The notes: a model not told the origin generated them from the sequence alone. A stretch of DNA of 64,000 bases from Corynebacterium appendicis CIP 107643 (GCF_030408415.1 NZ_CP046976.1:1-64000), one strand, 5' to 3'; positions 22,198-30,761 are shown, counted from the first letter of the stretch. Program-made: numbers and translations.

Positions 22198-22431
22198 TTG
22201 GGTGAGCTTTTTCGGAGGTCTCGGGAGGGGGCAGACAAATGCAAGAGGTGTGTCGTTGTGGAGCGGTTTTCGAGGGGCATATTTGGACACAGCGAGGGCG
22301 CGACGAGTGCGGGGTTCTTCCGGCGTCAGATGATCTGCCAACGGTGTGTTGCTGTAGGGGCAGAAGTCAGGGCCGGGCGGAGTGACCCGGATACTGCTGA
22401 GCAAGCGAGCGCGTCAGCGGTCGCGCGGTAG
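22198..22431 (+). repeat. left arm of a plasmid inverted repeat, possibly coding
   Basis: CCGGCGTCAGATGATCTGC at 22320-22338 recurs inverted at 23835-23853, and similarity continues for about 70 bp on the far side (GGTGTGTTGCTGT and GAAGTCAG are shared). Read in the open frame spanning 22198-22431, the arm gives RRQMICQRCVAV; the opposite arm gives RRQMICNRCVAV in its own orientation. The substitutions keep the residues similar, so this could be two diverged small genes with a CxxC motif, or a non-coding origin or recombination site. The coding status is uncertain. Confidence 0.45.
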
Positions 22432-22446
22432 CCGAGGGGAACAGGA

Positions 22447-22569
22447 ATGGGCGACCAGGAACACGACGACGGTCGGACGAGGCTTGTGGCCGACGTGGAG
22501 CGGCTCTCTGAGGCCGTCAGAGACGTCGAGATGCCCGAAGGTGACACCGGGCCGCTTCAACGCTTCTAA
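22447..22569 (+). CDS. possible 40-residue acidic small protein
   Basis: A short frame, MGDQEHDDGRTRLVADVERL and onward to PLQRF, has a good GAGGGG ribosome binding site (22434-22439) 7 nt before the ATG. Its composition is protein-like (amphipathic helix LVADVERLSEAVRDVEM). It lies just after the open frame of the inverted-repeat arm, within the plasmid insert. There is no homologue that I recognise; it may be real or chance. Confidence 0.35.
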   Translation: MGDQEHDDGRTRLVADVERLSEAVRDVEMPEGDTGPLQRF

Positions 22570-22820
22570 GCGATCTGAGGGGAGTTCTGACACGCTCTGA
22601 GGTGCCCGCATCACGACTGGGTGGTGTGCTCGACGCTCAGAAGCGTGCACAGTGTCCCGGGCGGCCAGCTGGACGGGAATGGCGGGCCGGCTGGCGCTAG
22701 GGGAGTACATCATCACTGTTCTGCGTCTAGAAAAGGAATCCCTAACAGAAACACGTCCCCTTCGATGTAGATCAAAGGAGACGTGATCGCCGCAGGTCCA
22801 GAGGCCTTCCTGCTTATCTT

Positions 22821-23117
22821 CTAGCGCTGCTTCCGTTCTTGGAAGCGGACAACTAGTTTTCGGATATTAGCCAGGGCCGCCCGAAAGAACATGAGCGGGA
22901 CAAATGTCACGAGAGTTTTTGCCATCGCTTTTCCTCCCTCCACCAGGGACGGGAGCCCTTGATCCGCTAGCACTTTGTCGATTTCTTCTCGCGAAAGATC
23001 AGAATGCGCATCAATGACTTCCCTGCTGGCCATGAGATCTTTGCGATAGGCAGGAGTGCGGCGCCAGCGCCGTTCTGCTTTTTTCTCCAGTGAATCGATC
23101 ATTCTCAAAATGTTCAT
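22821..23117 (-). CDS. small membrane-associated protein next to a secreted peptide gene
   Basis: A 98-residue protein with a basic N-terminal helix (RMIDSLEKKAERRWRRTPAYRKDLM), a central acidic helix and one hydrophobic segment near residues 66-85 (AKTLVTFVPLMFFRAALANI) ending in a basic tail. It lies 24 nt downstream of the secreted-peptide gene on the same strand. Size, single membrane anchor and position would suit an immunity or partner protein of a bacteriocin-like peptide, but there is no family match that I can name. The local GC content is lower than that of the core genes. Confidence 0.55.
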   Translation of the reverse strand: MNILRMIDSLEKKAERRWRRTPAYRKDLMASREVIDAHSDLSREEIDKVLADQGLPSLVEGGKAMAKTLVTFVPLMFFRAALANIRKLVVRFQERKQR

Positions 23118-23141
23118 TCTTTCTCCATCGCTGAGGGAGCC

Positions 23142-23520
23142 TTAACGGCCACGGACGCAAGCCAGCGCAGCTGTTCCAAAGAGAGTGGCGACTGCTGCCC
23201 AATTTCCAGTTACGGCCAGGTCCGCGAGCTGAAGTAATTGCTGTCCACGGATACCGAGACCAGCTAAACAGCGAATAACGACGAAAGGCAACGCTGCAGG
23301 TTGAATAAGCTCCTCGTCAGCATCATCTGTGGCCGGGATGCTCGGTTCCGCAACCAAGTCGGCAGCAGGGGTGTCAGTAGTGGACGGAGTGGGTTCCGCT
23401 TCAGTCGATACAGCTACTGCAGGGGTGGAGATTTCCTCAGCCTGTACAGCCGGCAACGCGGTGAGGGGGAGCAATTGTCAGAGTTACGGCTGCAAAACGG
23501 GTAGCAAGTCGATTTCTCAT
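23142..23520 (-). pseudogene. secreted bacteriocin-like peptide gene with a frameshift in its signal peptide
   Basis: GGGAGGAT precedes an ATG at 23520 that reads MRNRLATRFAAVTLT, then the frame must shift by one base to continue LLPLTALPAVQA, AEEISTPAV and so on. Joined, this is an ideal Sec signal peptide with an AVQA cleavage site. The mature part (about 95 residues) has an acidic Pro/Thr-rich leader and a hydrophobic C-terminal core, with two Cys in VIRCLAG and ALACVRG. One extra A around 23473-23476 would explain the shift; otherwise translation would start at the TTG (23474) without a full signal. It is either a pseudogene or a sequencing error. Function unknown; a bacteriocin-like role is inferred from architecture only. 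Confidence 0.5.
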
Positions 23521-23956
23521 AGCGATCCTCCCGTGATCATTTCTGAAGGCGAGACAGAACAGTAAACGTCGGAGAATAATTCCCTTAGTATTCATGATTA
23601 TCACGCTGAAGATCGTCTCGCAGGACTAAGTAAATATTTTCTTTCCCTCTTAGGTTTTCTGCGCTATCAGCGGATGCGACGGGGCTGCACGCTTGCCCCT
23701 GGCGCTGCCGCGCGCACGGCTACGCCGCACGCTTGCCCCTGAATTTCTCGTGCCCGACAGCCGTGCCCTGTGCCCGCGTTTTCCGAGTGCGCTCCAGCCG
23801 GCCTGACTTCGCCCCTCACAGCAACACACCTATTGCAGATCATCTGACGCCGGTAAAAGCCCTCGATCCCCACGCCCGTTCGCGAGCGCCAGACGCTCGC
23901 TTTTCTACCGATTCAATTTTGATCCTCGGTACATTGGCAGTAAACATGCCCGCTGG
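23521..23956. other. plasmid intergenic region, right arm of the inverted repeat
   Basis: This region contains an AT-rich stretch (about 23570-23660) probably holding the promoter of the secreted-peptide gene. It also has a 15-bp direct repeat GCACGCTTGCCCCTG (23687-23701 and 23727-23741) and the right arm of the large inverted repeat (about 23775-23855). No gene can be supported with confidence. An open frame on the minus strand reads GFYRRQMICNRCVAV through the arm. Confidence 0.45.
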
Positions 23957-24211
23957 TCAGACGGTGCGGTCCTCATGGACATAGCGGTGGACGAGACCCA
24001 CTGAACATCCGACTTCTTCGGCGATGGAGCGCATGCTCTTGCCCTGGCTGCGAAGCTCTCGGATCCGCTCGCGTCTTTCGTCGGCGCGGGCGAGGTATTT
24101 CTTCCGTGGTTCGGAAGTCCAAGAGATAATCGTGCTTTTTGACAGCCCCGTCATTTCAGCCACTTCACGCACGGTTCGGCCATTGCGGGGGATTCGTTCG
24201 AGCTGGTTCAC
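23957..24211 (-). CDS. repB: plasmid replication protein RepB (helix-turn-helix)
   Basis: An 84-residue basic protein with two HTH-like units: TVREVAEMTGLSKSTIISWTS near the start and KSMRSIAEEVGCSVGLVHRYVHE at the end. It is the size and type of the RepB protein that accompanies RepA in pAL5000-family plasmids, where it binds the origin together with RepA. The GTG at 24211 overlaps the repA stop as GTGA, with GGAGG 7 nt upstream, so the two are translationally coupled. The upstream in-frame extension overlaps repA in another frame and is discarded. Confidence 0.8.
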   Translation of the reverse strand: MNQLERIPRNGRTVREVAEMTGLSKSTIISWTSEPRKKYLARADERRERIRELRSQGKSMRSIAEEVGCSVGLVHRYVHEDRTV

Positions 24212-25080
24212 TTCAACACCTCCGAAAGTTGAGTACGCGCAGCATTGCGCTTCTCCCGCCGTTTCTCGCCCGACTTCTTGCCGCCCTTGGTTCCTCGGGC
24301 GGTCTGCTGTGCCCGGAATCCTTCTTCGGTGATGTGTTGGGCGGTCCACTTGGCGATGGAGCGGGCGATGGAGCGAACTTCATTCAGGGGTAGCGGCCCG
24401 CCTGCCTCGGGAGCCATGCCGCCGTTGAGATCGAGCAGGTGGGAGATCATTGCGCGGTAGAGCGGGTCAGCCCCGGGCCAGCCCATCTGTTTGTACAGGC
24501 TATAGGCGGTAGTCCTTCCACTGTGGAAGAGTGAACAGTTTCGTCCCAGGTCAGCGCGCGTGTTTTCCGGTTTTCTCGGCAGCTGACGGGGCATGGCCGG
24601 GGTGGGCATTTCGTGCAGGCCGTAGAGGTGGTCAGTCCCCCAGATCACCTCGCCTGCGATCAGGCCAGGGTAGATCGGGTTGCGGGTGATGAAGCCGCTG
24701 TAGGCGGGGTCAGCGCCCAGGGAACGGCACAGCCCTTCCTGGACGCGGGCGAGGTAGCGCAGGGGCTTTTCGTGGGCGGCTTCGGTACGGGTGACCGGAT
24801 CCGCCAGCCACCAACCGACATGCGCCCCGTGGGCGGTCTCGATGATCCAGGAAGGGTCAGGGTGGTCGTGCGGGCGCTCCAGGGCGTCCATGACGGCGCT
24901 GGGACGATCGATATCCATGACGACAGCCGAGACCATGGCTCGGGGATTGGCTTGGATGAAGCGACGCTTGAGCGCTGTCTGCCCGTACTCGCGGCGGACC
25001 TGTTTGGTGTCGCCCGCGTAGGCACTCACGCCCTCCAGGCCCCATCTCTCGCGCCAGTCGTCGGCGTCCATCATCGTCAT
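24208..25080 (-). CDS. repA: plasmid replication initiator RepA (pAL5000/ColE2 type)
   Basis: A 290-residue replicase-type initiator. The region YGQTALKRRFIQANPRAMVSAVVMDIDRP, then SWIIETAHGAHVGWWLADPV and YSGFITRNPIYPG, is the conserved catalytic core of RepA proteins of the ColE2/pAL5000/pCASE1 group, which prime their own origin. A PriCT-like helical region (EVRSIARSIAKWTAQHITEEGF) and a very basic C-terminus follow. It appears intact, so the integrated plasmid may still be able to initiate, or it may disturb chromosomal replication. The start ATG 25080 lies close to the right border of the insert. Confidence 0.88.
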   Translation of the reverse strand: MTMMDADDWRERWGLEGVSAYAGDTKQVRREYGQTALKRRFIQANPRAMVSAVVMDIDRPSAVMDALERPHDHPDPSWIIETAHGAHVGWWLADPVTRTEAAHEKPLRYLARVQEGLCRSLGADPAYSGFITRNPIYPGLIAGEVIWGTDHLYGLHEMPTPAMPRQLPRKPENTRADLGRNCSLFHSGRTTAYSLYKQMGWPGADPLYRAMISHLLDLNGGMAPEAGGPLPLNEVRSIARSIAKWTAQHITEEGFRAQQTARGTKGGKKSGEKRREKRNAARTQLSEVLK

Positions 25081-25132
25081 GAGCTCACACTCGCATGACT
25101 CGGTGGGCGGTCAAGGGATTTCTTTCGGCGTG

Positions 25133-25832
25133 TTCAAAGTTACCAACGACAGGCCCTGGCCGAAGGTCGTCAGGTCGTCGCCGGTGTTCTGCAGGCACAC
25201 AGGCGCGCCGGCCACGTCGGACGCCTCGTCGAGGTTACTGCCCTTGAAGCTGGGCACCTGCTCGGAGCCCTCGGTGATTTTCAGGGCCAGTTCGCCGGAA
25301 CCGTCGTCGAGCTGGACCAGGCCGTCGTTAAGCTCGTCCATGCCAACGACGAGCTGCTCGGAGCCGTCGGCGAGCTGGGTGGTGCCGTCGGCGAGCGTTC
25401 GTGCGCCGACGACGAGCTTGGATGTGCCGTCGGTGAGGCGCGTGGTACCCGCGACGAGCTGACCCGAGCCGTCGTGCAGCAGGTGCAGGGCGTCAGAGAG
25501 ACGCTCCGCGCCGTCGGCCGCGTCGTTGATGCCGGTGACGAACTGGGCGGCCGGGTTATTCAGCTCGTCCGCGAGTTTGGCCGCGCCGTCGCGCAATTCG
25601 TTGAGCTGGTCGATCGTGGCCGGGTCCAGCGCAGTGTCGATCATCTGCTGAGTCTCCGGGTCGACCACGGAGATGCCCGCCTCGTCCTGGATCTGGCGCA
25701 GGCGGTCCACCAGGTCGCGTGCCGCGGGGCCGCCGACATTCTCCAGATCCGAAATAGCCTGGTCGATCGAGGAGTTGAGGCGGTCGTTCGCCGCCTGGAT
25801 CTCCTCCAGCACGACACCGGAATCTTTAGTTA
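25133..25832 (-). pseudogene. middle fragment of a YhgE/Pip-type gene, 5' truncated
   Basis: From about 25832 leftwards the minus strand encodes VTKDSGVVLEEIQAANDRL and then a long extracytoplasmic region with tandem DGxxxLxxG heptad-like repeats (DGSGQLVAG, DGTSKLVVG, DGTTQLADG, DGSEQLVVG), the hallmark of YhgE/Pip family proteins. It stops at FGQGLS, where the plasmid begins. The N-terminal membrane helix and the family's N-terminal domain are missing, and upstream sequence is antisense to a tetR fragment. It is therefore truncated at both ends. Confidence 0.82.
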
Positions 25833-26356
25833 CGTTAGAAAGTGTGGCGGCGCGCGCCGGCGTCGGCATCGCCACCTTGTACCGCAATTTTCCCACCCGT
25901 TCCGATCTCGACGTCGCCTGCGGCTTACGCCTGCCGCGCATCTTGGGGGAGAGGATCGAGCAAACACGCAGGCTTATCGACGCCGACCCCACAACCCACT
26001 GGGACCACTTCGTCTGGGGCCTCCTCGACTACGGAGTCGGGCCTTTGGTCAACGCCATCACCGCCGAACACTGGCACGACAATCCTGAACTGTCCGCAAA
26101 GCGAGAAGAGACCATCGAGGCCTTCCAATCACTTCTGGACAAGGCTGCCCCCGCCGGTCTCGTGCCGCAGGAGCTTAGCCCCCTCGACTTCGCCGCGGAG
26201 GTCTTCGTGGTCACCCGACCCCTCGACGGCAAGCTCGTCCAGCACGCCCCCGATGTTCAGCGACGCCTCCTCGGCCGACTGCTCACCGCCTGGCGGCGCC
26301 AAAGCGAACGCGAACTGGCTGGTCTTCCTGGAGCTGTTTGCAGCTCCGAGGCGTAG
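25826..26356 (+). pseudogene. 5'-truncated TetR family regulator
   Basis: The plus strand reads LVTLESVAARAGVGIATLYRNFPTRSDL, the second half of a TetR HTH, followed by a full ligand-binding domain to the stop at 26354-26356. The first helix and the start codon are absent; the upstream frame is antisense to the YhgE fragment. TetR genes often lie divergent to the exporter or membrane gene they control, so a single deletion appears to have removed both 5' ends and the shared promoter. Codons at 25972-25982 contain the GCTTATCGACG motif. Confidence 0.75.
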
Positions 26357-26365
26357 GGCTGAGTT

Positions 26366-27067
26366 CTAGCGCTGGTCGGCGCCGCCACGCTGATCGTCGT
26401 CAAGCGTGTCCAGCGTGGACAGCTGCTCGTCGATGGAGCTCAGCAGCTCCTCGTCGCGCTCGGCCGGCTCCTCGCTCAGCGGGCCGTGGTCGTTCGTGTT
26501 GGGGGTGCTGCTTGCGTTGGTCGCATTCACCGTGGTCACGCGCGTCGAACCCTTTGTCGGCGGCTGTGTGCGCTGGACGGTCGGCGGGGCCGGCTGCTTC
26601 GGCGCGGTGCCCTTCTTGGCCTTTGTGGAGGCGGTGGGGGAGTCCGAGCCGAAGATGAAAAAATAGACGGCGCCGGCAGCGGCGGCGAGCAGGGCCAGGA
26701 TCAGTGCACTGAGCGCGATGCCGCCCTTCTTCTTGTTCTTGGCGGCCTTCTGCCGCTTCTTCAGAGCCTTCTCCAGCTCCTTCTTCTCCTTCTTGTCCAG
26801 TTGCTCGGCGTCAAACAGCGCGCGGCGGCGGTCCAGGCGGGCGTGGGCGGCGCGCGTGACGTCGCCTGCCTTCAGGCGGGCTTCGCTGAAGTTCGAGGTG
26901 TCCTCTTCCTCGGCGTTGGTGCCGTTTCCGTCCTCGCCGTCGCCGCCGCGCGCCATGATGCGGACGGCTTCGTACACGTCGCGCTGCTGCTCGTTATTCA
27001 GCTCGCGGAATCGGTTGAACAGGGTGCCGGCCACCTTGGAGGCGACGCGGATATTGCGGAGATTCAT
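26366..27067 (-). CDS. single-pass membrane protein of unknown function
   Basis: A 233-residue protein. The N-terminal about 40 residues form a helical domain (MNLRNIRVASKVAGTLFNRFRELNNEQQRDVYEAV), followed by an acidic linker and a very Lys-rich coiled-coil-like segment (about 89-114). One transmembrane helix lies near 116-139, and the outside tail is Thr/Pro-rich with an acidic end. The start ATG 27067 is preferred to a longer frame because an AAAGG site precedes it and the extension is not protein-like. No family or function is recognised; the topology would be cytoplasmic N-terminus, surface-exposed C-terminus. Confidence 0.7.
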   Translation of the reverse strand: MNLRNIRVASKVAGTLFNRFRELNNEQQRDVYEAVRIMARGGDGEDGNGTNAEEEDTSNFSEARLKAGDVTRAAHARLDRRRALFDAEQLDKKEKKELEKALKKRQKAAKNKKKGGIALSALILALLAAAAGAVYFFIFGSDSPTASTKAKKGTAPKQPAPPTVQRTQPPTKGSTRVTTVNATNASSTPNTNDHGPLSEEPAERDEELLSSIDEQLSTLDTLDDDQRGGADQR

Positions 27068-27475
27068 GGTGCGTTCAGGCCTTTCTTGTCGGGTCCAGGT
27101 CGGTTCCGTGCAGGTCCATGCAGGGCTTCGTGCCACCCACAGTAGTGAAGTGAGCGCGTGCTGGCGCGGGGTTTCCGGTGGCATCGGGGCGCGGCTCACC
27201 GCTTTGTCCGTCGCCGCTCGCCAAAAGTGGACAGCTCGGTTCATTTTCTCCGAATTTTTCGGCTTTATATTCATTCTGTGAACCGTTTTGAGCTGCATTA
27301 ATACTCCACGAAGCGGTGTCGGTCATTGATCGTTCAAACGCGCCCTGGTTACATTCCAACCAGTTTCCAAGTGCTGAGCCCAGCCAGCCGGACAGCGACG
27401 AGTCTGATGATTCTGACGACTCCGAAGCTCCCCGGCACACGATCACTGAACCGACGAGACGAAAGGACTCCTTCG
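27068..27475. promoter_or_regulatory. divergent promoter region between a membrane protein gene and metF
   Basis: About 400 bases contain no supportable gene. An AT-rich block at 27235-27305 (with TTTATATT at 27264-27271) is the likely promoter area for one or both divergent genes. No McbR-type AGAC-N6-GTCT site and no SAM riboswitch could be found here by eye. Confidence 0.4.
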
Positions 27476-28444
27476 TTGACTGAAGGACACTTTTCGTCGA
27501 GGCTGTCGGCGTCTGCGCCCTTGGACCACCTCGACGAAGCACCCGAAGACGGTGCCCGCCGCGCTGTGAAGCGGCAGCAGAGGACCGCTCTGAGCTTCGA
27601 GCTCATCCCGCCCCGCCACGACGCGGACGAAGCGAAGCTGAAAGATCTCATCACCGGCCTGATCGCCTACAAGCCGGACTATTTCGCCGTGACCAGCTCC
27701 CGCCGTTCCGGCTGGCTGCAGGGCACCGCGGACTTCATCGCGCGACTGAGCGAGTGCACCAACCTGCCCACTATCGCGCACTTGGCGTGCACCGCCGGAC
27801 CCGTCGATGAGCTGGCAGACTGGATCCGCACCCTCATCGACTCCGGCGTACGCGGCTTCCTCGCCCTGCGCGGCGACCTCCCGGAGGGGGAGACCAGCCT
27901 GCCGGAGGGCTACCTCCAGTACGCCACCGAGCTTCTCACCCTCATCCGCGAGATCGAGGACGAGAACGCTTTCCGCCTCGCTGCGGGCAAGCTCGCCCTG
28001 TCCGTGGCGTGCTACCCGTCCGGCCACGCTGAATCGCCCACGCCGGACCTGGACTTGGACGTGTTGCTGTCCAAGCAGCGGCTCGGCGCAGATTTCGCCA
28101 TCACGCAGCTGTTCTTCGAGGCGGAGGACTACCTGCGCTTCGCGGAGCAGTCGCGGATGGCGGGCGTGCGCATTCCCCTGATCCCCGGCATCATGCCTAT
28201 GACGAGCCTGAAGCGGGCCCAGCGCATGGGCGTGCTGTCGGGGATCGAGGTGCCGCAGCGTGTCGCCGATAAGCTCTCGGCGGCGAGCGACCCCGACGAG
28301 GAATACGAGGTGGGCATGCAGCTCACCGCGGAACTCGCCGGCAAGCTTCTCGACGCCGGCGTCGGCGGCCTGCACATCTACACCCACAACAATCTGGCGG
28401 TGACGCAAGACCTGCTGTCGCGGCTCGGAATAGAACCGAAATAA
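27476..28444 (+). CDS. metF: methylenetetrahydrofolate reductase
   Basis: MetF reduces 5,10-methylene-THF to 5-methyl-THF, the methyl donor for MetE. The 322-residue product has the TIM-barrel flavoprotein landmarks SFELIPPRHDADEAKL (start of the barrel), YFAVTSSRRSG, IAHLACTAG, FLALRGDLPEG, ITQLFFEAEDYLRF, IPLIPGIMPMTS and GLHIYTHNN. The start is TTG at 27476 with GAAAGGA upstream; no ATG occurs near the N-terminus and the upstream frame is not protein-like. It is followed by metE after 19 nt, so the folate methyl group and its acceptor enzyme are made together. Confidence 0.95.
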   Translation: MTEGHFSSRLSASAPLDHLDEAPEDGARRAVKRQQRTALSFELIPPRHDADEAKLKDLITGLIAYKPDYFAVTSSRRSGWLQGTADFIARLSECTNLPTIAHLACTAGPVDELADWIRTLIDSGVRGFLALRGDLPEGETSLPEGYLQYATELLTLIREIEDENAFRLAAGKLALSVACYPSGHAESPTPDLDLDVLLSKQRLGADFAITQLFFEAEDYLRFAEQSRMAGVRIPLIPGIMPMTSLKRAQRMGVLSGIEVPQRVADKLSAASDPDEEYEVGMQLTAELAGKLLDAGVGGLHIYTHNNLAVTQDLLSRLGIEPK

Positions 28445-28463
28445 CAAACCTCAAGGAGAAACT

Positions 28464-30719
28464 GTGAGTACTTTCCCCAAGGCCACGATCGAGGGCTACC
28501 CGCGCATCGGCGCGAACCGCGAGCTCAAGCGTGCGCTGGAGTCCTACTGGGCCGGCCGCATCGACGCCGAGACCTTCCGCAGCACCACCCGTGCCCTGCG
28601 GATTGACACCTACAACCACCTCCGCGACCTCGGCCTGACCGAGGACTACGCCATCCCGGCGGATGTCGCGTACTACGACCAGGTGCTCGAGACCGGCCTG
28701 ACCGTCGGCCTCATCGCCGGCGGCACCGACCTCGACGAGGAATTCGCGCTCGCCCGCGGCAACGACACCCGCGTGCCGCTCGAGATGACCAAGTGGTTCG
28801 ACACCAACTACCACTACCTCGTGCCCGAGGTCGAGGCCGGCCAGGACATCACCCCGGCGCCGGAACGCATCGTTCGCCTGGTCGAGGAAGCACGCGAGGC
28901 TGGCCACGCGGTCCGCCCGGCACTCGTCGGCCCGGTCACCCTGCTCGCCCTGTCCAAGCCGGTCGAGTGGTCCCTGCTGGATAAGCTTGTCGACGCTTAC
29001 GCGACCGTCTTCGCCGCCCTCAAGGACGCCGGTGTGGAGTGGGTCCAGGTCGCTGAGCCGGCACTGGTCGCCGACCTGTCCACCCCGGACGCTGAGCTGG
29101 CCAAGTACACCGAGCAGGCATGGTCCAAGCTCCTGGGCGCCGAGAACCGCCCGAACGTGTACGTGACCACCCCGTACGGCTCCGCGCGCGAGGGCCTGAA
29201 CGCCCTGGCTAAGGTCGCTCCGGAGGCCGTCCACGTCGACCTGTCTCCGTGGACTCTCGATGCCGATGCCGAGTACCCGGCACGCGTCGCCGCCGCCTTC
29301 GACGGCAAGGACACCACCCTGGTCGCCGGCCTCATCGACGGCCGCAACGTCTGGGCCGCCAACCTGCGCGAGAAGGTCGAGGTGCTGAACAAGCTCGGCA
29401 CCGCCGACGCACCGCACGTGTCCACCTCCACCTCCCTGCAGCACGTGCCGCACACCCTGAACGCTGAGAAGAACATCCCGGTCGACGTTGCACCGTGGCT
29501 CTCCTTTGCTGATGAGAAGATCGAGGAGATCACGGCCCTCGTCGCTGGTGAGGAGAACGCACCGGAGGCCTTCGGCCGTTCCGACCGCGCCGTGCGCACC
29601 CGTGCCGAGTCCACCCGCATCCACAACTCCGCTGTCACCGACCGCGTCGCCGCACTGCCGGTGGGCGCTGTTCAGCGCCAGCCGGAATTCGCCGAGCGCC
29701 AGGAAGCTCAGAAGGAGCTCGGCCTGCCGCAGCTGCCGACCACCACGATCGGTTCCTTCCCGCAGACCACCGAGATCCGCAAGGCTCGAGCCGACCACCG
29801 CAACGGCGAACTCACCGACGAGCAGTACAACGAGGCGCTCAAGACCGAGATCAAGCAGGTCATCGAGCTGCAGGAGCGCCTCGGCCTCGACGTGCTCGTT
29901 CACGGCGAGCCGGAGCGCAACGACATGGTCCAGTACTTCGCCGAGCTTCTCGACGGCTTCGTCGTCACCGAGAACGGCTGGGTCCAGTCCTACGGCTCCC
30001 GCTGCACCCGTCCGCCGATCGTCGTCGGCGACGTCTCCCGCCCGGAGGCCATGACCACCGAGTGGTCCGCCTACGCGCAGTCCCTGTCCAACAAGCCGGT
30101 CAAGGGCATGCTCACCGGCCCGGTCACCATCCTGGCCTGGTCCTTCAAGCGTGACGACGTCCCGCTGTCCGTCTCCGCCGACCAGATCGGTGTGGCGCTG
30201 GCCGACGAGGTCGCCGACCTGGAGAAGACCGGCATCAAGGTCATCCAGATCGACGAGCCGGCTCTCCGCGAGCTCCTCCCGCTGCGTGCCGACGACCGCC
30301 CGGCCTACCTCGACTGGGCCGTCCGCGCCTTCCGCCTCGTGGCCCTGGAGGCCCAGCCGACCACGCAGATCCACACCCACCTCTGCTACTCGGAGTTCGG
30401 CCAGATCATCGACGCCGTCGCCGGCCTGGATGCCGACGTCACCTCCATCGAGGCCGCACGCTCCAAGATGGAGCTGCTCGAGGACATCGACGAGACCTTC
30501 CACGCAGAGATCGGCCCGGGTGTCTACGACATTCACTCCCCGCGCGTGCCGTCCAAGGAAGAGATGGCCGAGCTCATCAAGGCCGCCCTGGAGAACGTCC
30601 CCGCCGACCGCCTCTGGGTCAACCCGGACTGCGGCCTGAAGACGCGCGGCTACGCCGAGGTCGAACCGGCCTTGGCCAACATGGTCGCCGCCCGCGACGA
30701 GGTCACCGAAAGCCTCTAA
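28464..30719 (+). CDS. metE: cobalamin-independent methionine synthase
   Basis: MetE transfers the methyl group of 5-methyl-THF-polyglutamate to homocysteine, the last step of methionine synthesis. The 751-residue length is standard for the two-barrel enzyme. The N-terminal barrel begins ATIEGYPRIGANRELKRALESYW. The C-terminal barrel has TTTIGSFPQTTEIRKAR, the zinc ligands in IHTHLCYSEF and NPDCGLKTRGY, and DVLVHGEPERNDMVQYF. GTG 28464 follows AAGGAG. A strong terminator lies downstream. Confidence 0.99.
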   Translation: MSTFPKATIEGYPRIGANRELKRALESYWAGRIDAETFRSTTRALRIDTYNHLRDLGLTEDYAIPADVAYYDQVLETGLTVGLIAGGTDLDEEFALARGNDTRVPLEMTKWFDTNYHYLVPEVEAGQDITPAPERIVRLVEEAREAGHAVRPALVGPVTLLALSKPVEWSLLDKLVDAYATVFAALKDAGVEWVQVAEPALVADLSTPDAELAKYTEQAWSKLLGAENRPNVYVTTPYGSAREGLNALAKVAPEAVHVDLSPWTLDADAEYPARVAAAFDGKDTTLVAGLIDGRNVWAANLREKVEVLNKLGTADAPHVSTSTSLQHVPHTLNAEKNIPVDVAPWLSFADEKIEEITALVAGEENAPEAFGRSDRAVRTRAESTRIHNSAVTDRVAALPVGAVQRQPEFAERQEAQKELGLPQLPTTTIGSFPQTTEIRKARADHRNGELTDEQYNEALKTEIKQVIELQERLGLDVLVHGEPERNDMVQYFAELLDGFVVTENGWVQSYGSRCTRPPIVVGDVSRPEAMTTEWSAYAQSLSNKPVKGMLTGPVTILAWSFKRDDVPLSVSADQIGVALADEVADLEKTGIKVIQIDEPALRELLPLRADDRPAYLDWAVRAFRLVALEAQPTTQIHTHLCYSEFGQIIDAVAGLDADVTSIEAARSKMELLEDIDETFHAEIGPGVYDIHSPRVPSKEEMAELIKAALENVPADRLWVNPDCGLKTRGYAEVEPALANMVAARDEVTESL

Positions 30720-30761
30720 GGTTTCGAAGGCTTCTAAAGCTCACACACCCTCGAAACGACT

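Larger units (their letters stand above)
21278..25133 (-). mobile_element. integrated pAL5000/ColE2-type plasmid remnant splitting a YhgE-like gene
   Basis: About 3.86 kb separates two halves of one reading frame (FGQGLS on the right, PFFLSLSL on the left). The insert encodes a RepA-like replicase and a coupled RepB-like HTH protein, the gene pair of theta-replicating pAL5000/ColE2-family plasmids. It also has several small cargo genes, a lower-GC central part and a large inverted repeat. No transposase or integrase is present and no clear target duplication is visible. Integration by recombination of a whole small plasmid is the simplest explanation. The borders are accurate to about 20 bp. 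Confidence 0.75.

Noticed and set aside
22414..22716. 100-codon minus-strand frame in the plasmid insert
   Set aside because: Composition is not protein-like, there is no ribosome binding site, and it overlaps the better-supported 40-residue frame on the plus strand.
23687..23741. CRISPR-like repeat (GCACGCTTGCCCCTG twice, 40 bp apart)
   Set aside because: Only two units with no further spacers and no cas genes; treated as a simple direct repeat.
27474..28444. metF starting at 27326
   Set aside because: The extra 50 residues are Ser/Arg-rich and not MetF-like; the TTG at 27476 has a ribosome binding site and gives the usual length.
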